Assembly: GCF_015265475.1 (NCBI RefSeq) | Contig: NZ_CP054493.1 | Coordinates: forward strand, 1,736,001 to 1,800,000 | Direction of reading: 5' to 3' | From: Candidatus Sulfurimonas marisnigri | GTDB taxonomy: Bacteria > Campylobacterota > Campylobacteria > Campylobacterales > Sulfurimonadaceae | DNA: 64,000 bases | In this document: one piece after another, positions 35,615 to 44,140 of the stretch | Layout of the letters: each line of letters opens with the position of its first letter | Position numbering within the stretch: position 1 is the stretch's first letter | Notes under the pieces: model-generated | Seen by the model: only the letters and a program-made list of their open reading frames with translations | Database searches by the model: none | Told to the model about the DNA's origin: nothing | Program-made: the position numbers and the translations under genes

Positions 35615-36337
35615 ATGAAATTATTATTATCACTGCTGTTATTATCTACACTCCTGTTCTCAGCTAATGAATCATTCTCAAAATCAAAGAAAGAACTTCG
35701 CAAGATATACCAAGGTCATCAAACGACCATCTACTGCGACTGTAAGTACAATTACAAAGATAAAAAGAATATGATTGTCAGAGACTCATGTGGATATATA
35801 CCTCGTAATGAAAGAACCAAAAAAGGTAAAGTAAATCAAAGAGCGAAACGAATAGAATGGGAGCACCTGATTCCTGCCGAAAACTTTGGTCGTCAATTCT
35901 CTTGCTGGAGAGACGGAGATGCTAAATGTACAGATAAAGGAAAAGCTTTTAAAGGGCGTAAGTGCTGTGAAAAGATTGATAAGCAGTATAGAATAATGCA
36001 AGCAGATATGCATAACCTATTTCCAGCTGTAGGAGAGCTAAATGCTGATAGAAGTAATTTTAGATTTGATTTTGAGTTACCATCAAAAGGTCAATATGGC
36101 GAATGTAGATTCAATGTAGATTTTAAGGACAGAAGAGTAAAAGTTAGAGAAGAGATAAGAGGTGTAATAGCAAGAGACTATCTTTACTTTAATAAACAGT
36201 ACAAAATGAAACTCTCAAAACAAGAGCTTCAAAAATATAATGCTTGGGACAAAGAGTATCCAGCTGATACATGGGAGATACAACGCAATAATCGTATTGA
36301 GAAGATTCAAGGCAACTCAAACCCATTTATAAAATAA
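35615..36337 (+). CDS. Secreted/periplasmic endonuclease I (EndA/Dns family)
   Basis: 240 residues with a signal peptide (1-17, LLLSLLLLSTLLFSA). RIEWEHLIPAENFGRQF (about 89-105) is the catalytic region of endonuclease I, with the Glu-His pair; paired cysteines (CDCKY, SCWRDGDAKC, GRKCC) fit the Vibrio Dns/EndA disulphide pattern; MHNLFPAVGELNADRSNF continues the active site. It degrades DNA outside the cytoplasm. In Campylobacter jejuni, integrated elements carry nucleases, including a Dns, that block natural transformation, so an island-borne copy may protect the island or exclude other DNA. It has its own leader of about 250 bp. Confidence 0.92.
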   Translation: MKLLLSLLLLSTLLFSANESFSKSKKELRKIYQGHQTTIYCDCKYNYKDKKNMIVRDSCGYIPRNERTKKGKVNQRAKRIEWEHLIPAENFGRQFSCWRDGDAKCTDKGKAFKGRKCCEKIDKQYRIMQADMHNLFPAVGELNADRSNFRFDFELPSKGQYGECRFNVDFKDRRVKVREEIRGVIARDYLYFNKQYKMKLSKQELQKYNAWDKEYPADTWEIQRNNRIEKIQGNSNPFIK

Positions 36338-36347
36338 GGACAAACAT

Positions 36348-36653
36348 ATGAAGCAACTACTCATCGTCTTATTGTTTGTAATTAATGCTTACTCCGATAA
36401 CAATAATAGTTATGCCACGGCTCTATCAAACTTACAAAGTGTCATCGATAGCAACGCTACAAGCGAACTATTGGATATGGGTTCTAAATACATATAAGAG
36501 TATTGATACCAAAGCCAATAGAGATAAGGCGATAATATACAACGACTCTGCTGATAAAATGAGAGATTTTGCAGTTAAAGGTTTAATAGAGATTTAACCA
36601 CAGATAAGGCGAAATTGATATTTGAAGACAGAAGAGCTAAATTATTAAAATAA
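36348..36653 (+). pseudogene. Frameshifted small secreted protein downstream of the endonuclease
   Basis: A 49-codon frame starts at 36348 (MKQLLIVLLFVINAYS, a signal peptide) with AAGGA just before it and stops at 36497. The next frame continues plausibly as YKSIDTKANRDKAIIYNDSA until 36597, and a third gives TTDKAKLIFEDRRAKLLK to 36653. Two frameshifts in a once longer periplasmic protein explain this. I do not recognise the family. It would have been co-transcribed with the endonuclease. Confidence 0.4.
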
Positions 36654-36731
36654 GGTTAGTATGCAAAAGACTAACAAATGATAAATTATAAACATGAAGT
36701 TCCAATGTAAATAACATTTATTCGAATAGTA

Positions 36732-37271
36732 CTATTGTATACTAGCATATCCAGTTTCAGGTCTTATTGTTATATTAATATCAGTAGTACCATCAGATAC
36801 TCCAATTACACAGTTAGCTACCATTAAATTACCAGCTACATATGCTGAGCCAGTGCCAGACAAGTCACCAAGTATAGGTCTGCCGACATGATCAAATCCA
36901 ATAATAGTATTAGCACCACAGCTACCACTGAAAGCAATAGTAACTCCGTAATCGTCATTTAGGTCAATATCTTGCATATTAGTGCCATTATTCATTGCGT
37001 CTTGAGCGAAGTTTGTATTGTCATTACTAACTATCGAATATGTATTACCAGTAAATCTTATCTGCCATATATTTTCATACCAGTTTGCTACAGTAGAATC
37101 AAATTTATCATCAACTAATGCTAGGTGTTGTGCATATCGAATATGTGAAATTAGCTGAGTTGCTGCCTCTGCTACATTATCTCTGCCAGTTCTTGGTATA
37201 GCCACTGCTGCTAAGATACCAATAACTACAATAACCATTACCAATTCTAACATTGTAAATGCTTTTTTCAT
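36732..37271 (-). CDS. Type II secretion/type IV pilus-like pseudopilin
   Basis: 179 residues. The N-terminus MKKAFTMLELVMVIVVIGIL is a class III prepilin leader: short basic leader, FTMLE with the Glu at +5, then the hydrophobic helix. The region after ISHIRYAQHLALVDDKF resembles GspH/FimT-type pseudopilins, and two cysteines (GSCGAN, ANCVIG) may form a disulphide. It is alone, with no secretion or pilus assembly genes nearby, so it would depend on host machinery. It may be a minor pilin involved in DNA uptake or surface structures. Confidence 0.85.
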   Translation of the reverse strand: MKKAFTMLELVMVIVVIGILAAVAIPRTGRDNVAEAATQLISHIRYAQHLALVDDKFDSTVANWYENIWQIRFTGNTYSIVSNDNTNFAQDAMNNGTNMQDIDLNDDYGVTIAFSGSCGANTIIGFDHVGRPILGDLSGTGSAYVAGNLMVANCVIGVSDGTTDINITIRPETGYASIQ

Positions 37272-37431
37272 TCTACCTTCTCCTGATAATCAATTTCATA
37301 TATTTTATAAATACAGTGCACTAATTCTAAATGTTTTACATTTTTAAACCAAATTATATCCTAGCATGGTACTATATTGAATAAAAATTATAAAATATTT
37401 GATTGGGTTTTGATATGGTGAACTTACAGAC

Positions 37432-38136
37432 ATGAAGATAAAAATTTTAATAATTAGTCTAAGTATAATTATCTTCAGCAACCTTCTTGTTATGCTATCA
37501 ATATTAAAAATGCACTTACCTTATACTATCTCAATGTTTATATTTACACTATTATCATTGCTGTTATGGTTTTTTTTACTTAAAAAAGATGTGCCACTAA
37601 GCATAAAAAATATAGACCATGGTACTTTTAAAGCTTCATTACTATTAATAATTATAACTTCAAGCTTGTCTGTATTTATGATAGCTACATCAGAAGTAGT
37701 TAATTATAATCATATTGTTCTAATGCTAATAACGGCAGTTCTAGTTGCTGTATATGAAGAAATAATTTTTAGAGGCATTGGATTAGGTTCATTCTTAAGT
37801 TCTGGGATAAGTCCACTTAGAGCAATTTTATTATCATCTGTAATATTTTCTTTATTTCATATAGGCTATGTTGCAAGTATCGGACTTGATATTATATTAT
37901 TGTTTATGAATACTTTTATGATGGGGTTTATTTTAGGAACCATCTACTATAAGACTAAAAATATACTTCTTATAATAGTTATACATTTTTTATGGGATTT
38001 CGCAGTTTTTATAAATCAAAAACTTCCAACGGTAGAGATTGGTACCGTAACTACAATTATATTGTTTGTTACGACTATTTTATATTTTACATGGAGCGCA
38101 AGAAAGGTTAGACTATCAAGTCATTTGGTAAATTAA
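37432..38136 (+). CDS. CPBP-family intramembrane metalloprotease (Abi/Rce1-like)
   Basis: 234 residues with about seven transmembrane segments. The CPBP motifs are present: motif 1 EEIIFRGIG (about 105), motif 2 FSLFHIGY (about 140) and motif 3 IHFLWDF (about 185). Members process prenylated or peptide substrates in the membrane and some serve as bacteriocin-immunity or abortive-infection factors. There is no nearby bacteriocin gene. It stands alone as island cargo. Confidence 0.85.
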   Translation: MKIKILIISLSIIIFSNLLVMLSILKMHLPYTISMFIFTLLSLLLWFFLLKKDVPLSIKNIDHGTFKASLLLIIITSSLSVFMIATSEVVNYNHIVLMLITAVLVAVYEEIIFRGIGLGSFLSSGISPLRAILLSSVIFSLFHIGYVASIGLDIILLFMNTFMMGFILGTIYYKTKNILLIIVIHFLWDFAVFINQKLPTVEIGTVTTIILFVTTILYFTWSARKVRLSSHLVN

Positions 38137-38306
38137 ATTGAGGTCACTCCAATAGGAGCTTAAAAAGTTCAAAAATCTACAGGTTCTTAAACTTAGAAAA
38201 TATTTTAAAGTCCTTATAAAGCCACCTTTAATGCTCTAATCTATCAATGAAAGCTTCTAATAATATTCCACATGCTTGAACTGTCAACCTGTTTCAGTCA
38301 GACTAC

Positions 38307-39251
38307 TTAGTAACCTTGTGCACTTAAAGTATCGTAATAAGAACATCCAACAATATCTTTTAACTCACAAGATTTTTTTAAAAACTCTTGTGCTTTTGTA
38401 TAATTTTGATCAATATTATTACCTGTATACGTCAACCCAATATAACGGAAAGCTTCAGCATTGTTCATTTCAGACGATTTAAGAAATAAATTAAATCCCT
38501 TAGCTTTATCTTCTGGGTTACGGCTTTGGCTATATTTTTTACCAGCCTCATTACATCCTCTTGCAATTTTTCCGTCACATGATTTTTCATAAAGTTCCAT
38601 AGCTTTTGAAGTATTTCTTTCCACTCCTATCCCTTTATCATACCATTGTCCTAGCTTGAAGCACCCTTGCATATCATCCTTTTCACAAGACTTAGTATAA
38701 GATGATGCCAAATCTATATAGGATTCTTTTATACTATTATCAAGATTACAAATTTTTACTACGCTATAGCAACTTATAGAACCATATACTGAGTTACAAG
38801 CTTTTTCATAAAGTTTAACAGCTTTTGAATAGTCTTTTTCAACTTCAATACCATCATAATACATAACTGCCAGCCTATGACATCCATTAGAATCACCCAT
38901 ACTACAAGCTTTTGAAAAATATTCCACTGCTTTTGCATTATCTTTCTTTACACCAAGAAAATCAACTCTATACTTAATTCCAAGATTTGTACACGCATAA
39001 GGTATATTTCCTTGACAAGCTCTACTAAAAAGTTCAATAGATTTAGCCACATCTTGCTTCACGCCCATTCCACTATTATATAAATTTCCAAGCTTATTAC
39101 ATGCTTCTAAATTACCTTGATTACATTCGGTTGTGTATCGCTCCGCTTCTTTTGTAAAATAATGTTTTATTTTTGTTTGATTCTTTAACAAAGAGTCTTC
39201 TGCTTGTACAAGCATGAATAACAAAACTATTAGTATAGGTACACTTTTCAT
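38307..39251 (-). CDS. Secreted Sel1-like repeat (SLR/Hcp-type) protein
   Basis: 314 residues with a signal peptide (1-17). About seven 36-residue Sel1-like repeats follow, each with the pattern ACNKLGNLYNSGMGVKQD and paired cysteines 8 residues apart that link helices, as in Helicobacter cysteine-rich Hcp proteins. Such proteins are common in this phylum and are thought to be periplasmic or secreted scaffolds, some with beta-lactam binding. The stop is about 170 bp beyond the CPBP gene, which converges with it. Confidence 0.9.
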   Translation of the reverse strand: MKSVPILIVLLFMLVQAEDSLLKNQTKIKHYFTKEAERYTTECNQGNLEACNKLGNLYNSGMGVKQDVAKSIELFSRACQGNIPYACTNLGIKYRVDFLGVKKDNAKAVEYFSKACSMGDSNGCHRLAVMYYDGIEVEKDYSKAVKLYEKACNSVYGSISCYSVVKICNLDNSIKESYIDLASSYTKSCEKDDMQGCFKLGQWYDKGIGVERNTSKAMELYEKSCDGKIARGCNEAGKKYSQSRNPEDKAKGFNLFLKSSEMNNAEAFRYIGLTYTGNNIDQNYTKAQEFLKKSCELKDIVGCSYYDTLSAQGY

Positions 39252-39325
39252 AAATTATATTCCTTATTGTTTAAGTTATTGTATTAGTATCATAATAATA
39301 CTAATTCGTTTAGCTCTATATTTTC

Positions 39326-39778
39326 TTAATCTATAAATGAATGACACCAACTATTTGTTGAACCATTTACTATCCACATTATTGGAAGTAAAGAACACAT
39401 ATTAGTAGGTGTCTGAGCATATTCATATAGCGTACCTTTTGTCATATTATTATCAAAATAAACTGTAGTACTTCTATAGCCTATGGGTACAACAAGAGGT
39501 ATTGGTATAATTACCCAAATAACTGCGCCTCCCCATGCCATACGATTATTATAAATCCAACCTTCCCATCCATTATAAGCTATAATATGTTCATCTGCTT
39601 CTCCCCAAAATCCGGCTACTTCTTCTTTAGTATATCGTTTAGAACCACCCCTAATAGTTCCATCTATTAAATCTGGATTAAAGGAAACATGTTTTTCTGC
39701 AGATTTTATATTTGTTACACCTACACAACCAGTTATTCCTATCGATAAACTTAACCCAAGTAGTATTTTATATGTCAT
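39326..39778 (-). CDS. Putative lipoprotein of unknown function
   Basis: 150 residues. The N-terminus ILLGLSLSIGITGCVGV is a lipoprotein signal peptide with the lipobox ITGC. The mature part has GEADEHIIAYNGWEGWIYNN, suggestive of small beta-rich outer-membrane lipoproteins, and a hydrophobic middle (AVIWVIIPIPLVVPIG). It precedes the Sel1-repeat gene on the same strand by 74 bp, so the two may be co-transcribed. I do not recognise the family. Confidence 0.65.
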   Translation of the reverse strand: MTYKILLGLSLSIGITGCVGVTNIKSAEKHVSFNPDLIDGTIRGGSKRYTKEEVAGFWGEADEHIIAYNGWEGWIYNNRMAWGGAVIWVIIPIPLVVPIGYRSTTVYFDNNMTKGTLYEYAQTPTNMCSLLPIMWIVNGSTNSWCHSFID

Positions 39779-40096
39779 TTTTTCCCTTTAATCAAACAAT
39801 AAATTTACTAATTTAAATCATCAAGTATAAGAAATTTTATTGAAATATACTTAAAATTTACTAATTATAATTATTTCATAGTTAAACACTTACATCTCAT
39901 AACTTTTCGCTAAGTTTAATAACCACTTATATTTGGAACAGCAGTAGCGATTACAAGCTTTCGGTGTTCCACAAAGTGTTCAAAAAGTAAAAACATTAAA
40001 TTCCCACAAACCTTATGGATTTTTGGAACAAATAAATAGACCTTTACAATTAGATATTCAAAGCATTTCCATTCTGTAGACAATTGAGACAAAAAA
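39779..40096. other. Gene-free stretch
   Basis: 318 bp without a supported gene. The only structure I see is a loose pair of TTTGGAACA / TGTTCC elements (about 39950-39980 and 40018). It separates the single-gene cargo from the compact phage/plasmid-like block. Confidence 0.4.
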
Positions 40097-40366
40097 CTAT
40101 AAACCTCTCTTTGTCAAGTCATCAGCCAATTCGATAAAATATTCAATAGCAGTCTCTGGAATGAAAGTTGTGCAAGTACCACCATCGATTGGACTTTCAT
40201 CTTCTCTGTAATCTCTTTGAGAGTAGTAAACATCACCCTCATAGTCTCCATCAGATCGCTCTTGTATATAGATGAAGTGGCTTTCGTGTTTAAATTTAAC
40301 CTCTTGGTGTTTGAGTAGCTTGGCTGCAAGTGTTTGATGATTCATTTTGTGATATGTCCTTATCAT
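40097..40366 (-). CDS. Small hypothetical protein
   Basis: 89 residues, acidic and hydrophilic (RSDGDYEGDVYYSQRDYRED), ending in a predicted helix. No family recognised. It lies in a run of short, tightly packed minus-strand genes typical of phage or plasmid early regions and is the last of that run. Confidence 0.55.
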   Translation of the reverse strand: MIRTYHKMNHQTLAAKLLKHQEVKFKHESHFIYIQERSDGDYEGDVYYSQRDYREDESPIDGGTCTTFIPETAIEYFIELADDLTKRGL

Positions 40367-40374
40367 GTAGTTAA

Positions 40375-40581
40375 TTAAATGTCATACTCTTGTAAAGTAA
40401 CTCCAGTCAAATTGGTGATGAAGACTTTATGAGCATAAACATTAAACCAAAGCCTCGGATAGCCAGCTGGCAGTGGTGTAGCGTCATTAGCAATAATCTT
40501 CTCAACTCTTAGAGCATCGAACTTGCCTGACACAAAGTCTTGTGTGATTGCGTCTCCGTTTTTATTGTGCAGTATTTTCAT
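40375..40581 (-). CDS. Small hypothetical protein
   Basis: 68 residues, basic-hydrophobic mix (ATPLPAGYPRLWFNVYAHKVF), no signal or membrane segment. Eight bp upstream of the 89-residue gene and six bp downstream of the next, so probably one transcript. No family recognised. Confidence 0.5.
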   Translation of the reverse strand: MKILHNKNGDAITQDFVSGKFDALRVEKIIANDATPLPAGYPRLWFNVYAHKVFITNLTGVTLQEYDI

Positions 40582-40587
40582 CTGATT

Positions 40588-40791
40588 TTAAAGAGTAGTT
40601 GCCATAGGCATTGTTGTGCAAACTGTTGGTATCTCTCTTTTCTCCTCCAATAGCTTTTTTTCTATTAATGCAATTTGAGAGACAGTTAAAACATCTCTGC
40701 GGCTTCTTAGTAGAAACTCTAAACCAATCTTCGTCCAGTCTTTGAATCTCTTAGCTTGTTCTTGTTTGTAGTACGCTTGTGATGCATTCAT
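40588..40791 (-). CDS. Small hypothetical protein
   Basis: 67 residues, helical and charged (YYKQEQAKRFKDWTKIGLEF, ALIEKKLLEEKREIP). It has the look of a phage-type accessory protein. Same strand and spacing as its neighbours. No family recognised. Confidence 0.5.
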   Translation of the reverse strand: MNASQAYYKQEQAKRFKDWTKIGLEFLLRSRRDVLTVSQIALIEKKLLEEKREIPTVCTTMPMATTL

Positions 40792-40828
40792 AGCAGAACC
40801 TCCTCAAGAATTGCATTTTTAAAGCTAC

Positions 40829-41134
40829 TCATGAGAGTTCCTTTACTTTTGAAAAGGGTATAGGTTTAAACGATAAATCTCTCTCTATAGCCAAACCAAG
40901 CGGACCATGAATACTTTCCAATTCATCAAGAGTAAAGTATCCTAGTTCACTCTCCATACCCTGCACATATCCAAAACAAGTTTTAGCGTCTTCCTTTGAA
41001 AACTCTATAATAAACCAAGTCCAATTTGCATCAGGTGTAAATAGCTTCACATGGCAAATCGGGTCTAAAATGCCTTCAGTTTCGTATAAATCAGGAATAT
41101 CACTAAGCAGTGTTTGTGGTATTAATTTACCCAT
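40829..41134 (-). CDS. DUF2958-family protein
   Basis: 101 residues matching the DUF2958 pattern: LPDLYET-like start, DPICHVKLFTPDANWTWFII, FGYVQGMESELGYFTLDEL and LAIERDLSFKPIPFS. Members are frequent on conjugative plasmids and integrative elements next to recombination and DUF932 genes, as here; no function is established that I know of. The stop of the Rad52-like gene lies 1 bp upstream, so the two are coupled. Confidence 0.75.
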   Translation of the reverse strand: MGKLIPQTLLSDIPDLYETEGILDPICHVKLFTPDANWTWFIIEFSKEDAKTCFGYVQGMESELGYFTLDELESIHGPLGLAIERDLSFKPIPFSKVKELS

Positions 41135-41135
41135 A

Positions 41136-41849
41136 TTAAGCCACCTGTTGTTGGTCTATCGGTTTCCACCAAGTTTTACTAGGTGTGTCGAATCTAAATC
41201 CACAAGCTTTAATCGAATCTCGCTTATTGTACATGTCATCACCCATCACGATTAGGTTTTGACCTTGCTCAAGAATCGTTAAGCCAAGATTGTAAAGAGA
41301 AGAATAGTCATAGGGATTATGAGATTGTTGCGGATGCTGTTGTTGAGATGGTGTTTGTTGTATCTGTTGTTGGCTTGGTTGAGAGTATTGTTGTGGTTGC
41401 TGTATCTGCGGTTGGTTCTGATTACGACTCTTATCATAGAGCGAATTGCCAAACTGATTGCCAAAGCTTCTAAAACTTCTTTTGATGGCATCTGTGACCG
41501 CTTCTTTAGCTGCTCCTTCATGTGCATCTGCAAGTGTTTTTGCAATGCCGGTACCAAAGCCTACATCTTCTCTTTGAACCTGCTTAGCGTGTTGCATATC
41601 ATGCACGGTTACTACTATAACTGCTTTATAGCAAAGCACTATGTTTTGGTTAGGATTTGTCTCTTGTGAGACTTCTTCTAAGCTCGTGATTGAATACGAC
41701 CAATTGCCATAACCAAATATTCTGTTGGCTGTCTCTAAAACATCAAACGCTTCAAGATAGGAAAGATTGATATTACCTTTTGAGCGACTTTTAATTCTAC
41801 TGCTGTCTAGCTCATAAGCTAGAACTTGGTTCTGTTTATCATTGAACAT
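41136..41849 (-). CDS. Rad52/22-like single-strand annealing protein
   Basis: 237 residues. Residues 20-140 match the Rad52/Rad22 annealing domain: NLSYLEAFDVLETANRIFGY, NWSYSI, and DVGFGTGIAKTLADAHEGAA with KEAVTDAIKRSFRSFGNQFG. A Gln/Pro-rich linker (about 145-175) leads to a C-terminal segment with WWKP. Phage-borne Rad52-like annealases pair complementary strands during replication and recombination. It sits in an operon with Gp157-like, DUF932 and DUF2958 genes, the island's replication/recombination block. Confidence 0.85.
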   Translation of the reverse strand: MFNDKQNQVLAYELDSSRIKSRSKGNINLSYLEAFDVLETANRIFGYGNWSYSITSLEEVSQETNPNQNIVLCYKAVIVVTVHDMQHAKQVQREDVGFGTGIAKTLADAHEGAAKEAVTDAIKRSFRSFGNQFGNSLYDKSRNQNQPQIQQPQQYSQPSQQQIQQTPSQQQHPQQSHNPYDYSSLYNLGLTILEQGQNLIVMGDDMYNKRDSIKACGFRFDTPSKTWWKPIDQQQVA

Positions 41850-41859
41850 TTTATCTCCT

Positions 41860-42447
41860 TTATGCTGCTTCTTGTGAATCTACTAAATTTAGTAGTTCTG
41901 TTGCTTGATTATTTGCACTTGTGCGTCTAGCGTTGACTTTTATACGAGCCGGTGTTTCTTCGCTTGTTACACTAACTTTTACAAACTCATCTATCTCATC
42001 CATCCCCTCAACGCTTAGCATTGCCTCCTTAACAGACTGCTCATCCACTACTACTGAAAAGTATCCCAGCTTGATAAGTGCATCTGCATTTATGATTTCA
42101 AATGTTTCTGTAAGTTTTGTCCTTTTTGGAGTAATTGTGATTGAAGAAATGGAAGTGCCATCAAGTCTATCTATACCATACTCTGCTAAAACCGCTGCTG
42201 TGGCTTCAAGTGTTGTTGCTTTTGCAAGTGATAGATTTTTCTTTAACGCTGTCATCTCCTGTATGTCTGCTGTTAGGTAGTCTATTTTATTTTGGATCTC
42301 TTGGATACTGAGACCTAGATAATCTGCTTTTGCATAATAGGGTTTGTTTGATTCAAGAACTTGTCGTACATAGTTTTTGAACCACTCTTGGTTATCCTCT
42401 TTGATATTCTCCATCTCTGTCTGTAAGCGGTAGTTGGTTACTTTCAT
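41860..42447 (-). CDS. Gp157-like phage protein
   Basis: 195 residues with an N-terminal coiled-coil region (YLTADIQEMTALKKNLSLA), an ITITPKRTKLTETFEI strand and a C-terminal RIKVNARR. This layout fits siphovirus Gp157-type proteins that accompany annealases, although similarity is by general pattern. Preceded by AAAGGAAAC and 10 bp upstream of the Rad52-like gene. Confidence 0.5.
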   Translation of the reverse strand: MKVTNYRLQTEMENIKEDNQEWFKNYVRQVLESNKPYYAKADYLGLSIQEIQNKIDYLTADIQEMTALKKNLSLAKATTLEATAAVLAEYGIDRLDGTSISSITITPKRTKLTETFEIINADALIKLGYFSVVVDEQSVKEAMLSVEGMDEIDEFVKVSVTSEETPARIKVNARRTSANNQATELLNLVDSQEAA

Positions 42448-42689
42448 TTTGTTTCCTTTGTTCGGTGTCTAGCAGAAGTGTTGATTTCTGCACTTGTTTT
42501 AAAATCATCTATAAAAGCTATGAGATGATTCAGGCTATGGAGTGAATGGTTTATGTGCGATTCAACTCCAACGATGGCACTCCGAGATGTATGTAACTTC
42601 TTTGCACTTCTTTTTGCTAGAGTGAGCTGAAGTTGCATTATTTTCAGCTCTAATAGGATGTCGTTGCAGGTGTTGATTGTTTTTGGCAT
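42444..42689 (-). CDS. Small hypothetical protein
   Basis: 81 residues, helical, with ILLELKIMQLQLTLAKRSAKKL and a His-rich middle. It overlaps the Gp157-like gene by 4 nt and follows DUF932 closely, so it is part of the same operon. No family recognised. Confidence 0.5.
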   Translation of the reverse strand: MPKTINTCNDILLELKIMQLQLTLAKRSAKKLHTSRSAIVGVESHINHSLHSLNHLIAFIDDFKTSAEINTSARHRTKETK

Positions 42690-42698
42690 GGGAGAAGA

Positions 42699-43508
42699 TT
42701 AAGCAGCTAACGCAAATGATGGCTCTTTTATGGAAGCTATTCTTTCTGCAATATCCCATAATCCTTGATTGACATCAACATCTTTTGAAATAGAGGTGAT
42801 TTCTCTACTTGTAAAACGGCGACCTGTCTCTTTATTGGTTCCTGATATGTTCCCACGGATAAGGTTTTCTTGGATGACATTAAGTACGGTGTACAAATCA
42901 TTGCGTTTATCTTCTTCTCTGTGAGGAACAAGTAAATCTTGATAATCTACTTGTAAGTGCTTCTCAAATCGTAGAGGAATTGTACTGCGTGCAAATGACT
43001 CCTTTTCATGTTGGCTTAGTTCTATAGATTCTAGTATTTCAATCTTATCCATCAGTTTTGGTTTAATTGCCGTAATGTTAGCAACTGCTGCGGCTACATC
43101 ATTTTCTCTTTCGCCAAGGTGTTTGATTTTATAGCTCTCAAACACACTGTCTGCTATTACAAGACCGTTAGCGCATACGAAACGAAATATGCCAGCTGAT
43201 ATGCTAAAGCTTTTGCTTCTATCGTGAGAGTTGAATAAAAGTAGCTCCACTGCGTTTTCTTGTGGGTTTAATAGATCGTCAAAGTGTCTAAAGCGAACGA
43301 GGTGTTGTTGGTAGCCTTCTTTATCTTCTTGACGAACTTTAGCCTCTGAAACTGATACGGGATACCAGTTGTTTTTCTTGATTTCGTTTATGACTTCGAT
43401 TGTTGGGATGAAGTGATATTTATCGCTTACATCGATATGTGGCTGCTCTGTGAAGAGCGCTGGGGCTTGGTTCATTAGTTCTGCGTGGGTTAGTGGAAAT
43501 TTTGACAT
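42699..43508 (-). CDS. DUF932-family phage/plasmid-like protein
   Basis: About 269 residues from the ATG at 43508 (MSKFPLTHAEL), which has AAGGA upstream; the frame is open from 43553 but without an RBS. The body matches DUF932: HFIPTIEVINEIKKNNWYPV, LLLFNSHDRSKSFSISAGIF, FVCANGLVIADS. Such proteins are common in plasmid and ICE replication/recombination blocks and are of unknown biochemical function. It heads the run DUF932 - unknown - Gp157 - Rad52 - DUF2958. Confidence 0.85.
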   Translation of the reverse strand: MSKFPLTHAELMNQAPALFTEQPHIDVSDKYHFIPTIEVINEIKKNNWYPVSVSEAKVRQEDKEGYQQHLVRFRHFDDLLNPQENAVELLLFNSHDRSKSFSISAGIFRFVCANGLVIADSVFESYKIKHLGERENDVAAAVANITAIKPKLMDKIEILESIELSQHEKESFARSTIPLRFEKHLQVDYQDLLVPHREEDKRNDLYTVLNVIQENLIRGNISGTNKETGRRFTSREITSISKDVDVNQGLWDIAERIASIKEPSFALAA

Positions 43509-43557
43509 GGGTGTATCCTTTTTAAGTTTGGTTGTGTTGGTTGAGAGTCTCATTAGA

Positions 43558-43641
43558 CTAATTTTCTTGTGACTCTAGGGTCTCTTTTAAGATTGTTGCT
43601 CCTGCTATAACTATTGCAAGCAGTACTGATGTTGGTATCAT
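43558..43641 (-). CDS. Possible 27-residue single-helix membrane peptide
   Basis: ATG at 43639-43641 next to the previous stop (TAAAATG junction). The peptide MIPTSVLLAIVIAGATILKE is almost wholly hydrophobic. Junction and position in the operon support translation, but very short ORFs can be chance. Confidence 0.3.
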   Translation of the reverse strand: MIPTSVLLAIVIAGATILKETLESQEN

Positions 43642-43642
43642 T

Positions 43643-43783
43643 TTACGCTCCAGTTTGTGGTCTATAGTCTATGTTGTTAAAAGGGAATAATTTATTTTTA
43701 CTATTACCTCTTATATTCAGTAGTCCCTTTATCATTGTTTCAGAGATAGTATAGAACTTCATCTCTTCATGTTTTTTTGCCAT
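43643..43783 (-). CDS. Small 46-residue hypothetical protein
   Basis: ATG at 43781-43783 preceded by a good AAAGGAG; MAKKHEEMKFYTISETMIKG, ending at 43643. Soluble and basic. The start sits just downstream of a promoter-like repeat (43813-43850). It overlaps the tail of the upstream 106-residue frame, which makes the latter's extent doubtful. Confidence 0.5.
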   Translation of the reverse strand: MAKKHEEMKFYTISETMIKGLLNIRGNSKNKLFPFNNIDYRPQTGA

Positions 43784-44079
43784 GTATGCTCCTTTGGTTT
43801 ATGTGTGAAATTTTCAAAGCTTCTTTGGGCTTTGCTATATTTATGATATATGGTTATAAAAAATTGGAAATACAAGAATATGGCTGTATTTGGCTTAAAT
43901 GCGGTAGTTGGATGATGTTTTAGGTGGTAATAGTGTTTTTTTTTTGGGGTGAAGGAGTTGATTTTATAGCTTGGATACTTTAGATGTACATATTGAGCTA
44001 TTTTAACGGTGGATACGAATACGAACTCTTTGGAAGGCACTGTTACATTAGATTCTTTACTTAATCGTTTTTTAGACAT
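43759..44079 (-). CDS. Small hypothetical protein, C-terminal extent doubtful
   Basis: ATG at 44079 with AAGGAG about 10 bp upstream; MSKKRLSKESNVTVPSKEF. The first 40 residues look protein-like and basic; the rest (KKKHYYHLKHHPTTAFKPN onward) runs through the promoter-like repeat of the next gene and looks like untranslated sequence read through. It may be a gene truncated by a frameshift near 43930. Confidence 0.35.
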   Translation of the reverse strand: MSKKRLSKESNVTVPSKEFVFVSTVKIAQYVHLKYPSYKINSFTPKKKHYYHLKHHPTTAFKPNTAIFLYFQFFITIYHKYSKAQRSFENFTHKPKEHTWQKNMKR

Positions 44080-44140
44080 TTATTATTGTCTCCTTGTGGG
44101 TTGCTTTCAAAGCTGGTTTGCTTTGCTATATTAATGATAT
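43813..44140 (-). promoter_or_regulatory. Duplicated promoter-like element (43813-43850 and 44104-44140)
   Basis: Two imperfect copies of an approximately 37-bp element sharing TTTCAAAGC, CTTTGCTATATT and ATGATAT. On the minus strand each lies 22-35 bp upstream of a small ORF start (43783 and 44079) with an AAGGAG RBS. TATAGCAAAG-type sequence within each could be the -10 area. They look like paralogous promoters from duplication of a small gene. Confidence 0.4.

Noticed and set aside
38137-38306. A 68-codon plus-strand frame at 38276-38482.
   Set aside because: Most of it is antisense to the end of the Sel1-repeat gene and it has no RBS or recognisable sequence.
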